From: Nymphaea colorata
Taxonomy: Eukaryota; Streptophyta; Magnoliopsida; Nymphaeales; Nymphaeaceae
Reading direction: 5' to 3'
DNA length: 64,000 bases
Assembly: GCF_008831285.2 (NCBI RefSeq)
Contig: NC_045139.1
Span: forward strand, 13,808,354 to 13,872,353
Of this stretch, positions 50,234 to 63,615 are shown one piece after another. The translations under genes were made by a program, and so were the position numbers. The stretch's first letter is position 1. Each line of letters begins with the position of its first letter. The notes beneath the pieces are model-generated. The model was given only the letters and a program-made list of their open reading frames with translations. It did no database searches and was not told the origin of the DNA.

Positions 50234-53200
50234 CATGACCACTCCTTGGGATGTCGTTTTCTCTCTCCTTTTCCCTTCCTGCTGCATCTCTCCCTGCTCC
50301 ATTGTCAATGACTGGTTCTAATTATAGGACCTCTGCCCTGGAACTGAATTCAATCTCAGAAGAGTCAGAATAATTTCTCTTAGCATTTCAACTTCTCTGA
50401 TGTTCGTTTCATTGTAAAAACTAGCTGGGTTTGTTTCTTTTTTTTGGCTTTTATTCCTTTTACCCGTATACATTACACATGTCTGGTATCTGTCTGGAGA
50501 TTGTACCTCGTGTCTTCAAGTTCTTATTTTTCTGTGATTCTGGTGGAGAACCCAAGCTGACTCGTGAAGATGGCAAGCAAAGGCTGTACATTTCTGTATG
50601 TATTCTGCTTGAGGTGTTCTTGTACATGGAAGTTAATGTGCTGGACTGCAGCTGATGGAGACGGGCCCATGATCAGTTGCTTTCTTTGAAAGGAACCTTG
50701 CAATCCACGGTCGTGGATGGGCTTACCTGCCCCGAAGTTTCGATGGTGGTCTATATTTAGGCTGCCTATGATGAAGGTTATGACAAACTTGGCCTCAGTA
50801 TGTCAATCTCACTGATTCAAGGATCCGGCGAATTGTTGGTGGCTTGACTTTGAGGAGAAAAACCGATGTCTTTGTTGGCCCGGGATCTGAGATTTTGAGG
50901 CAGATCCTCCTTACTTCAAAATCAAAGGCCATCTTTGTTAGCCTTCACAATTGCATATTTCGGGTCCGCATTACAGTATAAAAACCCACAGTTTTAAGAT
51001 CCCCACGGATCTGTGGTAGTCTTGGATCTCAGAAATGAGATTTCAAACTCGTTCTGAATCTGTTCTCTTGATGCAAGGTGTGAACTTGATCCAAGATTGT
51101 GTCATGAATTTAGGCATTAAATGCTGAATCTAACTGTACGCATATGTTTAATATGATTTATTTTATAATGTCGGCAGGTTTTAATTACCCTGAAATCATT
51201 ATAAGATCCAGATCTTGAAAGAGAAGAATCAGGATTCATGAGTCATGGACATATGTAGGAGTAATTCCAAACGGTTCAAATAAATCTAGATGAAAACAGC
51301 AAAATAGATCATAGCAAATATGATCCGAAACTTTTGATTTTTTAAGTAGTTTCTACATAACTCAAACTTCATAGACTGTAAGTTTTCGTTGTACGGTAGC
51401 ATCAACCATGCCTTGCTTTTACCAGAGATATGTGGGCTTCAAAAATATGAACTCATACATGGGATTTACCTTATCAATTTTGTGAGAAAGCTTAAATTTT
51501 CTTACTTTCTCATGAAGGATTAGATCCAGTAAAAGAGGTCTATGATGATTCTTCCTAATTACGTGCTGTATTATTGTTTTTAGATGTTGGCCCCATGTTT
51601 CCTTTAACAAAGGCAAGGACAATGCTAATTTTGTGTTCCTTCAAGTGCTAGCTGGTCAACAATATTGGTGGTTTGTCGTTCTATACAAAGCATGAAACGA
51701 TTAATGATATAGCTACGTTAATGCAACAGCACGATCACCCGAAGAGTTTTCATCTTCATTTTAAGACTAAATGGAGATGAGCAAAGCTTGTAATTGCCTT
51801 CACTTTTGACGATGAACTCTACATTGCTGTGCCAATTATACCAGTAGTGGATCTCAATCGCAGGTGCAAAATAATGGTGGCATGCACAAACTAGTGGGGA
51901 TCTCAACCGGTCCGATTCACTTTATTGAACTTGATTTGGATCTTAAGCTACTAGGACCCAGATTTAGTTTCATATACGAATCTCAACCTGAGGGAGTCAA
52001 GTTGGACTCCTCTAGAAAGCCCGGTTCAACCCCAATCCAACCTGATGGCATCCCTACAAACAAGCTAGATTCAAATCTGGTTCTGCAATTTTCAGTGCCT
52101 GAAATCGGATCTGAACCCAAATCCAGTCGGCCAGATCTGAATAGGATACAATGCAATTTGCTTCGGATCTAAAAGTCGCTTGACATGGATCCATCAGAAC
52201 ACCAGCTTGCTTGACGCAAATACTAAAACAGATCCAGGCCAGTCCCAATCTTAAACGCAAAACACAATGCACCTGCAAGTAATCCGACACAAGAAAAGGA
52301 AAAGATCACGATATTCTCGCCAAGAAACGCCCTTTCTCATAAAATTCTTGGGAAAAAAATGAACTCTAAGAGCATACAAAAAGCATACATCTCCCCGAAA
52401 ACCAGGCAAAAGGGTTCTTACCGCCTGAACTTGGTGAATCCATGGAATTATTATTCAATGTGGTCTCAGAATCCAAAAGTATAACGATATTTTGAAAATG
52501 AATAGGGGCGATATTTTTGAAACTGTAAATACTTGGAGAGCACTTTGCTTTTGAATATCCTTTATTTGTCTCTTTACACAAGAGTCCCACATACACATAT
52601 TGAGTGCCACTTTTCTTGGTTTCATCAAACTTTTTTCTTTCACATACATACATAAATGGACACATGAACAATGTAGAGGCCCCACATTTGGTTGTTTTTC
52701 TTGGTGGGGAGACATGGATTTGGACTCAAAGGGGCCTTCACGTATAGCTTTTGCTGATGAGTGTCTGACAGCAACCCACTCCAACCCTTCCTTTCAAACT
52801 CAACCTTACGCATGTTCCAATCTAAACAAATACCAGAATTGGAGCCACTCGCTGCTGCTTCTCTCTCTCTCTTATGGAGATCTAAAATCTCCACCGTCGC
52901 TGCTACTCCGGTATGGACCAATGGACGGCAGAGATGACAAATCTTTTTGGCTGCCGGATCTGCTCCAAGTTCATGAAGCGTGAAGGGGATCATCATATAG
53001 TATGTGTCGCAGATTGTTATTCATGTCATGTAATCTCAAAAGGCTAATTATAATAGTGACAAAAAAGAAAAGTTTTATCGATTTACTGACATTTATGAGA
53101 CGATTTATGCATTTTCTATGGTTTCGTCTGCTTTCATGCCTTTTTCTCATTGTCTTTATGGGTAGGAACGAACGAACTTCCATTCCATGGTCACATGAGA

Positions 53201-55010
53201 CTTTTCCCGACCAAATTTTCCGATGAATTAGGGGTTTGGACGGGAATCAAAGATGAGATGTCGGAGAGGTGCTGTAATAAAAAGACACGGGTTTTCTTTT
53301 GTTCTTTTTTGACACATTAAGATGTAAGAAGTCATGGTTTTTTTTTTTAAGACAGAGCAAGTTGAGTGCCAAAAAAACCCATACTTATGTACTAGTAGTT
53401 AATCTGCTCTGACCAAGTTATATAATTCGGCTTTTAATATAATTAAAAGATGTCATCCAGTGCGAGTAATTCGAAAAATGAAAAGTGAAAAATAACGAAG
53501 GGAAATTGTTTTCACAGATAGAATTTAACATCGTCTATAATGGTTTCTTTATTAAGACATTTATTTGGTGATTCACATGCATGGAATTCCAACCAACCTC
53601 TTCATTCTACGCCCTAAACCTGTTGCACCTATTACTTCACCCTGTGACCAAGTAATAAATAGGTGCACGGTTAGTTTCCTATTCAGTTAGATATTTTCCA
53701 TAAGAATACGAAGAGATTAGGGGACGAATCTGAGGAGTATTTTGGATTTGATTATGCTTATAATCCTCTCTTCACCTAACTCACAAAGGAAACGATTCAA
53801 TAGACGATATTACCTTACAAATATAACTTTTTTTAATCTTTGGTAAAAATGTGAAATATGGTAAGTGCCAAGATGTTTTCTTTTACTTCTTTAAATTATT
53901 TACTTTTTTGGGCTCAAGGCGTAAATGAGAAAAGGAAAAATTAAATTTGTTTTGCCTTTCCTTTATGTTAATGAATTAAAACCATGCATGCTCTCCGTCT
54001 ACGGTGGTCTTTTGAGTCCTCCTCCCCTTTCTTCCTCTCTCAATCGCCGTCTTCCTCATGACCACCACCCATCTACCCACTCATTCCCTTTGCATTGCTC
54101 GTTAAGTCACAGAAGAACCCTGACTCTCTTTCTCTCTCTCTCTCTTTCTCTTTCTCTTTCTCTTTCTCTCTCTCTCTCTTTCTCTTTCTCTTTCTCTCCC
54201 TCTCTCTCTCTCACACACACATGAGTGGACTTACTTGGATACCTCTTAAGACTCTGTGAGTCTGTAATATGATTATCTAATGCAGGTACTAATAGTGGTA
54301 ACTCGTGTAAAGTACTGTATTTTCCTTTTTTTCGCTTGCTCATCTTGCTTTCAGTCCGTCTAAATGGCGGGCGATGCTTCCGATGATTCTTTGTGACTAA
54401 GTTTTCTCATTTGCTTCTGGCGCTTCATCTTGTTGGCTGGGCTTTGATTTTAGATTTCGAGGATGCTGGGAGATTTTTGTGGGGTTCTGGATTTGTCTTT
54501 TCTTTTACAATATTTTTTTGTTTGTGTCCGATTTTCTTACTGTGGCAGAAGTTTCCGATGATTGGTTCTCGTTCGTGGTTTTTTTTATTTACTGATTTTG
54601 TACCTTTTTCTATTCCGGAATCGGGTTACAAATGATTCTGAATTTTCCTTTTGGGATTTTCTTGTCCATAGGATTGTATGCATCGGTTGTTGACTTTGTA
54701 TTTTGAGCTTCTTGTCTCCATTTAATGATTCTATGAAATGGCATGTACGGTTGAGATGGTTCTGAATTTTGTTGATGTTTATTTGTTTTTCAGTATGAAG
54801 GAGCATTGGTTTTCTTCAGACAAATCGTTTTCTGATCATGTGAAGAGCTTAAGAATATTTAGACTCTCAGCTTAGGAAGGATTTTGAGATTTTTCCATTT
54901 TTGTTTGTGGGAGGAGTGGAAGGTTGAGTTTGATGATCGACATTGTAGATTGATCGAGCTGGCTCTGATTACTAATCGGAGACCGGCCTGCATTCGCTTG
55001 TCTGTAAAAG
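50234..55010. other. Intergenic region and Pumilio promoter/leader
   Basis: About 50860-51250 and 51900-52200 are degenerate repeats rich in GGATCTGA/ATCCGAAT-like words. Open frames at 52600-52996 overlap on both strands and are not recognised. A long composite CT tract lies at 54124-54220. From there to 55010 is probably the Pumilio 5' leader, possibly with an intron. No other gene was seen. Confidence 0.5.
54124..54220. repeat. Composite CT / CTTT microsatellite upstream of the Pumilio gene
   Basis: Nearly 100 bases of CT and TTTCTC runs ending in a short CA run, about 0.8 kb before the start codon and likely near the transcription start. Confidence 0.9.
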
Positions 55011-58000
55011 ATGAAAGGCGGTAATGGCCAAGAAGATGAAGAACTTGAGATGCTTTTAGGGGAGATCCCAAATGCCACTTCTGCTGCAAATCTTCATGTA
55101 GAGGAATTCGGCGTGAACAGTTCTTCAATGAGTTTGGTTTCAGCCTCTTCGACGGAGAAAACCATGGGGAAATCCTTTTGTTCCGATTCTCTTAATGACT
55201 ACTATCTTGCATCACAACCTTCCAAGCCTAGTTCTCCTTCTGTATCACATTCTCCTGTACCTGCTGCGATATGCAGCTCTTTTCCTTCTTTTTGCAATGG
55301 CTTGAATCTCAGTAGCCATTCAAGTATCAATTCACCAACCAAGAACATAGTTAATAGAAAAGCACATAGTGAAGATAATTTGGTTGTTGCTAATTCCCCT
55401 GGTCGAAAAGAATACCCTCAGCCAGTCGAAAGTGCTGACGGGGAGGACAATTGTCCCAGTATTGAGTCCAAGTTACCAGACGTTCAGTCATTGACATCTG
55501 CGCTCTCTAACTTAAGCTTCAATTCTGAAATGAGTATCGGCCCAGCGATGGACGCATCTGTCCAGTATCAATGCTCTCCCAATTCAGGCCTCTTGATAGG
55601 AGGCCAGTTTCCTAAACACATGGCAAGAGATGAATCTGGCTTTGAAGAGATTCTTGGTGTTTTTCCTCAATCACCCAATACAGCAACCTGTGTGCATTTT
55701 GGAAATACGGCTGTTGAAACGCAGGGGATCATGAGTGTGAGAGGAGGAACATTTCCTTCTCTATTGAGTACCCATGCTGTGGATAAGTTCAATGGGGAGG
55801 TGAGCGGGGAAGTAAATTCTAGGTTTTTGAAGCTCAACACACACGAAACTGAAAGAGACAAGCACAATCTGAGGCCCCGCTTACCAGTTGATGAATTTGC
55901 AAGTACTTTTGGGGAGCAGCAGCAGAGCCTTCCAATGTATTCAGGACCGGTGCAATTCTCCTCTGGGATTCATCCATTTCAGGTGCATCCTAGTGTACCC
56001 GTTTCAGGAGTTGAGTTCCCTGCTTCTGTATATCAACAACAGTATTACTTCAATCTCCATAGTTCCCCATTTATGCAGCCACAACAGTATGGACATCTAA
56101 ATGCATCTATCCAACAACTTAACCAGTGTCATATGGCATGGCAGCATAGAGATGAAGAAAGTTGTAAAGCGGCACAGCAGCAATTTGCATATTTGCAACT
56201 TCAGTTTCAGGGAATTAAGAATGTCAGCCAGCTTCATCCAAACTCTAATGGGCCCAGTCAATCCCTTAACATATGTTCAAGGCAACCGTATTGTGAAGTT
56301 CCTATTTCTCATGTTGAGCATCACAGTCTATCTTCAGGTTTGAATGACAATATGTATCCACAAAGATTGAGTCAGTCCACTCCAGTGCTAAAGAATGGCT
56401 GTCTATCCCCATACTCTGATCAGAGTTTTTTTGGAAAAAGTGAAAACTGCCTATCTGAACATGGGCAGAACCACACTCTTGGTAATGGTTTTATCTCCCT
56501 GTCAAACAGCTCATCGAAGGAAGACTTCCAAGGAATCAAAATATTGGAGAGAGCGGCAAAGCAAAATTTTCCAGAAAGAATATTGACTAGGTCACATGGG
56601 GTAAATGCACTGAGGAATTTGAATACAATCTCATATTTGCCAAATGAAATTGCTGTCTCCCATGCCAATTCTAATGTAAGGCCTCTACCAGATCTGCACT
56701 CCCATCACCATCATTTAGTTCCAAATGCAGGTTCTTTCACACTTGAAGCTCATAATTCTGGAGGATCGTCTCCTGATAAATCAGAAAGGCTTACACCCAG
56801 ATCCAGGCAGCACCTGAAATGTGCTTCACTGGATGAAATAGAAGGAAGAATCTATGCTTTTGCTAAGGATCAGCATGGTTGCCGTTTCCTGCAAGAAAAG
56901 TTTGTTGAGGGCACTGCTGATGATGTCCAAAAAATATTCAGTGAGATAATAGTTCATATAGTTGAACTTATGACAGATCCTTTTGGGAATTATCTTGTTC
57001 AAAAGCTGTTGGACGTATGTAACGAGAATCAGAAAATCCAGATACTTCATGCTATTACCGGAAATGCAGGTGTGCTTGTGAATATCTGCCTCAACATGCA
57101 TGGGTATGTCTTTTTCCTTGGTTCATGGAATATTCATGACATTAGTTTTTCCCTTTTCAGGGTCTGTTGCTTATCGTCTTTTTTCCTTTCCCTCTTTAGG
57201 ACTCGGGCTGTGCAGAAAGTAATAGAAACTCTTAAGACTTCAGAGCAAATCACAATGGTTGTTTCGTCGCTAAGGGATGGTGCAGTTACATTAATAAAAG
57301 ACTTAAATGGCAATCATGTTGTGCAGCGCTGCCTGCAATGCTTAGAGAATCAACACAATGAGGTAATCACAAGTTTACCTTGTCGAATTTTTTTATAGAG
57401 TAGTCCTCCTTGTAGTTTGCTTCTCATGTCTAAGTTGCATTTCATAATTCACAATGACACTTACATTATCAACATTATTGCCTTGCTTGCATCATATCTG
57501 TAATTCCTTTGTCCCAAAACATAATAAACAAATGTTCAGTGGCAGCATACAAGTGCTCTCCAAGCAAACTTTGGTCAGGTAAAAAACAGTATTTTAGTGG
57601 ATCTCCACTCCCATTCTTAATTTCTGAGCCTCAACTGGTATGTATCCTGGAGAAATTTTCCCAAGAACTTGTATGCATGTGGTTGCACTGCTTATCTTTT
57701 ATGCATGTGGTCGCATTTTGATTAAGTTGAGCTAATTATGAAACATGGCACAGGCATCAATGAAGTCGACATATTTGTTCCATCTATAACCCAGCCTGTT
57801 GTGTTTTTCCTGCTGCATGTCATGATTCTTTTGTGCCACTATTTTCTTTCACTTCACAGAATCTCTATCTCTATTTATCACTACTTAATTTATCTCAGTT
57901 TGCATCTGCTTTTAGCAAAACATCTCTTGGTGGTTTATTTGGACCTGTGGAAGGTATCTGACTTGAAACCATATTAAGAATTTGGCTGTCATTTTACTCC

Positions 58001-59464
58001 CATCACTTGATGCTTTCTTTGGATCTGTGGAAGTTGTATCACTTTTAGCGTGTAACGAACCTTTTATCCAAATCAACTACTAGCTCCCTTTTTCAGCCCA
58101 CTTCAGCATCTTCTATGTTGCTTCTTCTTCTGCAGTTATTTATTAGTTCCTAGAATACAATTTGAATTTTATTAGTATGTTCTATCATCCTTTTCAGCTA
58201 ATGTCTAGTAGTTTTGTGAAGTTCACAAAAATGAGAAGACTGATCCATTTTGCCATACAAGATCTTTCTTTTTGTCATTGTCCAGAAATTTATGGTTTTT
58301 AGTTTGCTAAATGTTGTGTATGGTGGCTGTTTATATTCACCATTCAATGGGAACTGAAAATCTTTGTAGCCAATTGACTGCAATAGGTCTCTATAATAAC
58401 CTTAGTTGTTGTAGCAGATGAAGCATTGGATAGTTTCTCAGTTAAGTAATTATAAAGTTCTATCTGACAACCACAGCCAGCTAATGCGGAGATTTCCTAT
58501 GCTTCATTGAAAAATGTAAAGCTACTTTTCTTCTAATTTGTTTTTATAAACATATGGTTTTCAGAAAGCTTTAATAGCTTTTTGTTATAACAAATGAGGT
58601 GGGAATCAATCTTATCTGCAATTATGTATGCTTTTTTTTCTCATTATTTCTTATTCTTTGTCGGTGGATGTTTGTTGCAGATCATTTTCACTAACTCAAT
58701 ATGATATGTGCAAATCTGGCAGTTCTTATTTGATGCTGCAGCTGCTCACTGTGTTGAAATTGCTACACATCGTCATGGTTGCTGTGTGCTGCAAAAATGT
58801 CTCCACCATTCAGAAGGTGAACGGAGACAACGGTTGGTCTCTGAGGTTGTCATGAATGCACTGATCTTATCACAAGATCCATTTGGGTATGCATGGCATA
58901 TCATGATATTTATAATCTGTTCTTTACATTGGATGCGATACTGTTCAAGTGCATTTTTTCTTGGCTTGGAGCTGTCATTTACAAACTTGGTCTTTGAGCC
59001 TCCTGCAGGAACTATGTTGTTCAATACGTAATTGAACTTGGACTTTCATGGGCAACAACACATGTAATAGACCAATTAGAGGGCCATTTTGTGAACTTAT
59101 CTACACAAAAGTACAGCAGTAACGTGGTCGAGAAATGTTTGAAAATGTCAGAAGATGAAAAGCGAGCCCTCATTATTCATGAACTTATTGACGATCCACG
59201 CTTGGGCCAACTCTTGCAGGATCCATTTGCCAATTATGTTGTTCAGTCAGCACTTGCTAATTCGAAGGTTTACGTTCGTTACTGCATATTGGTCTATGTA
59301 TTTTCACTTACTTAATTTATTACCATACTGATTTTTCCTTGAATCTTTTCCAGGGACCTGTTCACTCTGCTTTTGTAGATGCTATAAAACCTCATCTACC
59401 AGCACTTAGAAGCAATCCTTATGGGAAAAGAATCCTTTCCTGCACCAATCTGAAAAGTAAATAG
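55011..59464 (+). CDS. Pumilio/PUF RNA-binding protein (APUM7-12-like)
   Basis: Five exons: 55011-57103, 57200-57362, 58723-58886, 59009-59267, 59354-59464. All junctions are GT-AG and in phase, giving 929 residues. Residues 1-600 are low in structure and rich in Ser, Asn and Gln, opening with the acidic block EDEELEMLLGEIPNATS found in related plant PUMs. From about 607 to the end are eight Puf repeats. Their recognition cores are GCRFLQ, GNYLVQ, GTRAVQ, GNHVVQ, GCCVLQ, GNYVVQ, SSNVVE and ANYVVQ. These fit the usual N/Y/Q, C/R/Q and S/N/E code for a UGUA-type site in mRNA 3' UTRs, so binding should be conserved. Repeat 5 has Cys at the stacking position where animal PUMs have Arg. The family represses or destabilises target mRNAs in the cytoplasm. 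The first 96-bp intron is open in frame. The final stop lies in the last exon. Confidence 0.94.
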
Positions 59465-62400
59465 CTATCAGTTTGACTGAACTCTTGCTTCTGTACTCCA
59501 TAATATTTGCAGCTTGTACTCACTCCAGTTTTGCAGCTCAGATGATCATGTAAAGGTGTAAGATGGAAACACAGAATTTTCAACTTGGACTGCAAAATGC
59601 TTTATCCCTCCATCAAAGCACGAGCATGATGACCAGGAGGTAAACAACTTTTCTAGTTTTTTTTGCTTTCTGTTAGTATGAAGAAAACTAGTAAAGTTGT
59701 TTAGGAGTCCATTCTATGACAACTAATACTGAATGCTTCACAGACAGAAGAGGTAGGATGCTTTCAATAGCCTGATCGGAAATAAAAAAGTGTGAGATGT
59801 AAGTTGTGGAAGTGTGATCTTGTTCTCCATGGAAGAGTGTTCATACTTGACAAGAAATATACCCTAGATAGTTCAAGAAATAGTACTAGAAGGAATTCTA
59901 TGTTGTACTTTTGTACTTTCTGTAATCATAATCTCATGTTTTGTCATATAAAACCTTTCTTTTTGAGTTCACTGAGTAGTGTGATGATTTTAGTAGTTAT
60001 CCGGACTAACTGCATTGAATCAACTAACTCAGCCAGTAAACAAGCCACATAAACAAAGCAATTGATTCGTGGTGAGAGCTCCATATGATCATTTGAAAGG
60101 AATTTTAGTTTTAACGTCAAATACAGCACGTGAGTTGGTCTATAATCACCCTACCATTCAAGTGAGCAAGGTCATGCTCCAACTCCTCAGCATTTGTTGC
60201 TTGGAAGATGTGAATGTCACATGTGCGTTTGATAGAACATGCCACAGTTGACAAAAAATTCTACATCAACTGCTTAGTCACAGAGCATTCGTTTTTCTAC
60301 CCTGATATTCATCAAACTCAAAACTTTACGTAGTAATATCAAGTGGCTGCAGTGTTTTATTATGCATATAAGCTTCATTACCATGGCTAAAAAAATTTGG
60401 ACTGATGTAAGTCATCATAGGTAGCTTTTGCAATATTCTAGGATTAATTAGCTCTCTATACTAGTGGTGAATGAGTTGGATTCCGCTCTAACTCATATGA
60501 TCCAGGGCATTTGACCTAGTTAACTTGGCCTATTAAGGATGTTCTCCAAGGCCGAAAAAAAGTGCTTTCATCCTTGTTGCAACCGAGTCATCGCAAGAGA
60601 TGCAGTTCATGCTGGAAAAATTTTGTACTAAAGAATGTCCAGAAAGCATGCAGTAGCAGAAGATGCAGGCCGAGGAAGATGTGATGGGTTTAACAAGGAC
60701 TGGTTTTAAAAGCAAGAAAAGGTCTAGACGTGTATACTTCTTTACTAGCTTTCTGAAAAGGTTGGTGGAACATGACATGCTTGATTAGAGGTCTTGTTAT
60801 TCTAATCCTGCACACACTAGTGCAATAGATCATGTAATATTTATTTCAACTTGGAAGGTCCCTAGCCTATAGATGGCTCTGTCGTAGGCCTGAAATCATG
60901 AACGTTGCCATAGCTATTGCAACTTGGAAGGGCCCTAGCCAATAGATTAGCTGATTATTTCTCATCCTTTAAGCATTCCCTAAGAAATTCTAACGGAACA
61001 TTGATAAATGTGAAAATAACAATTTAAACCCAAAGTGTAAGAGCTTAGACTATGGAATGCCAAACCGCTACAAGCTTGATTCTTGCCAAACTACGGGAGG
61101 CAGAGGCAGGCCCAACGTAGACACAGGGTTGCTATCCATCAGCATTTCGAATAATTTATCCAACCTCCACCACTTTTAACTGGGCAGAGTGTTCAGGCTT
61201 GAACCTGGGACGGGAGGAGTTGAATTTTAGTTGAAACTGGTGGTCTGCTACGGGTCGGGTCTGTACAGTTCCTGATGAGAAAAACAAAATTATAGTCTTG
61301 TGCCAACAAGAGCTCCATCTACCATGCCTATATATATATATATAGCCCATTGTCGGCTGCAATTTGGTAAGCAGTCAATTGGTAATATTTTGCAGTCCCT
61401 GTCTACTGCCGATTACACCCATTTTGACCACATGGTATTCACATGATTCACTCCATGTGACTGAAAAAGCAGCAAAGAATAACTATTATTTAAGAGCGAC
61501 GTGGTTCCCACTAGACAGTACACTGTTATTATTGTTGGTTATTGTTATCGTTCTTATTACTCCTGCCGGTATTTAGGCAAATAGATATTAGACTGATCCT
61601 TGTGAGTTACAACTCTTAGACTTCCTTCGGTTCGAATAAAGTATGTGATGCTGTACAGCTAAATCGTCAGACTCTGGTCCGACTACTAATATCTGCATGT
61701 CTTCAAGTGCAGTGCAGGTCAGGTCTTATCAAGAATTCCATCCCACTTATTTTATCCCTTTTTATTTTTTTGAGATCTCAAAATTCGGTTTCTGGCAAGA
61801 AGGGCATCTCTTGACCGGATGTCTTTCGGTCCACTGATCAAAGTGGTGCAAATGAAATAAAGAAAAATGAATGGTTTATGAATTTTTACTACAACAAACT
61901 TGTGTTTTGGTGATATAACAAAAACATGTTTAGCTCCATATTTCATTAATTTAACCGCCCATTTTTTATTTAATTTAGGCAATTAAATGAAAAAAATAAC
62001 ACTAAAGCGTGCTTTTGTGTTCTGTCGACCTGTTTTTATAGAATTTCCATTGTTTATCTGTTATAATGGTAGTACAATATTATCTAGTAAAACTTTTTAA
62101 ATTTTCTAAACAATTAAACGAGTTGAAAGCAAAGAGAATGGTGCGTCTGCTTGTGAGTTCACTTTACTAAAAATTGCGTAGATCATTGCATATGAATGTT
62201 CAAACTCGTCTTAATAAGACTGGAAGGCAATGGCTCAGCTATCCACGGTCGATCGTCACAATAAGCAGGAGTTTCCTTATCAGTCCTTAGTTTGAAAAAA
62301 TAAAAAATAAAAATCACTGTGAACATGTCTATGGGCTATGGCGACGTTATTTACTAGCTACGGTGATGCACCGACTGGTATACTCGTTGGTATAAATTTC

Positions 62401-62822
62401 TGACAAGTCTCCCCCGTTTTTCCTATCCGACTGCTCCTTGATCGAAGATACTCCCAAATCCCAAGGCTTCCAGAGTATGCAAATTACTATTTCTGCCTGT
62501 GGAACTGAACGAATTCCAGGTTGTTTCAGCAATTCCGTTATGCCGTTTTGACTAATAAGTTCCAGGTCGTTTCAGTATGAACAATGGAATGAACATCTTC
62601 CTTCTGTTAAGCAATTCCCTTCTGTCGTTTTGATTAATAAGGAGATGACGAAAAGCTTCTGAAAACAAATCATTTCTGCACTCATTCATGAAAGGGAGCT
62701 TCTCTAACCATACTAATCGAAGGGCCCAAAGGTATCATGGATCTCTCACCAGTCTTCAAGGCTACAAGAACGTTTTATTCTACCTCAACAGCTATCCCTG
62801 TGAAAAAATGGATAGACAGATG
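59465..62822. other. Intergenic region between the convergent Pumilio and phosphorylase genes
   Basis: It holds the 3' flanks of both genes. A 28-bp word, CAACTTGGAAGG(T/G)CCCTAGCC and following bases, is repeated at 60846-60875 and 60920-60948. An AT microsatellite lies at about 61329-61344. The small open frames match nothing I know. No gene is supported. Confidence 0.5.
60846..60948. repeat. Short direct repeat, two copies about 74 bp apart
   Basis: A 28-29 base word containing CAACTTGGAAGG and CCCTAGCC occurs twice in intergenic DNA with two mismatches. Confidence 0.6.
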
Positions 62823-63615
62823 TTACATGAGAATGGTGACTTCCCTCAGAACTTTGGCAGCATCCTCAGGAAATACAGGATTTATATAACACCCAGTAGC
62901 CATCTCGAATCCAGCGGTCCCAATTAGCTGTGGCACAATCTGTATGAACCAGTGAGCATAAGGCAAACTGTCGGCGCTCATCTGAAAGGGAGAGGTGTGA
63001 ATCATGTAATTGAATGGTGGGTCGTTCAGTTGCTTAGAAAGCTTGAGCAGCATGAGCTTCAGCATACTTCCGAGATCAGTAGCCTGCCAAGAACATTGTC
63101 CCCCGAAATCAAACCCTCATTACATTTAACAAGGAAATGTTTGCTGATGATCTGATCATGAGAGATGGATTAACAAGTAAAATAGTAAACATGTACGTTT
63201 CTTAGTATATGGTACACCAGACAGAGTGACTTTTGCATTTTCTTCGTTGATTGCTTGTGCCTGTTTTACGGTATGGACGACTAAACAGCCAAAAAAAAAA
63301 GGGTTCAGAACTAGCAATTTTTACCTTCTCATGATCGATTTCTTCGAAATGAGAAGCATGCAGCCGAGGAATTATCCATATCTCAAACGGCAACGAAGCT
63401 GCAAAAGGAACCAAGGCGAAGAAGTGGGTCGATTCTCCAACCAGAAGCTCCTCGGTCTTGATTTCACACAGAAGGCACTTCCCTGTCCTGCAAAAGTTCT
63501 CCTTCGCACTGTCAAGCCGAGCAGAGACAGTTGCTGGAACAAAGGGAACACCCATGAGCTGACTGTGGGAATGGCTCATTGATGCACCAGCTGATGCCCC
63601 ATGATTTTTGAAAAC
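62823..63615 (-). CDS. ADP-glucose phosphorylase / GalT-like enzyme, C-terminal part
   Basis: Two exons are visible, 63325-63615 and then 62823-63083, joined in phase 0 across a 241-bp GT-AG intron. They encode the last 183 residues. The earlier exons lie beyond the right edge; 63616-64000 is intron as far as I can see. The exon opens VFKNHGASAGASMSHSHSQ. The HSHSQ motif is the active-site histidine motif of the galactose-1-phosphate uridylyltransferase branch of the HIT superfamily, in the form found in Arabidopsis At5g18200. A CLLCE pair fits the zinc site of that protein, and PFEIWIIPRLHASHF and GCYINPVFPEDAAKV match its C terminus. At5g18200 is known as an ADP-glucose phosphorylase that forms ADP and glucose-1-phosphate rather than a true uridylyltransferase. 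The catalytic part seen here looks intact. Confidence 0.9.

Noticed and set aside
52600-52996. 127-codon plus and 118-codon minus frames
   Set aside because: They overlap on opposite strands, include a CT run, and match no family I know.
54107-54343. Minus-strand frame coding a Glu-Arg repeat
   Set aside because: It is only translation of the CT microsatellite and has no sequence outside the repeat that looks like protein.
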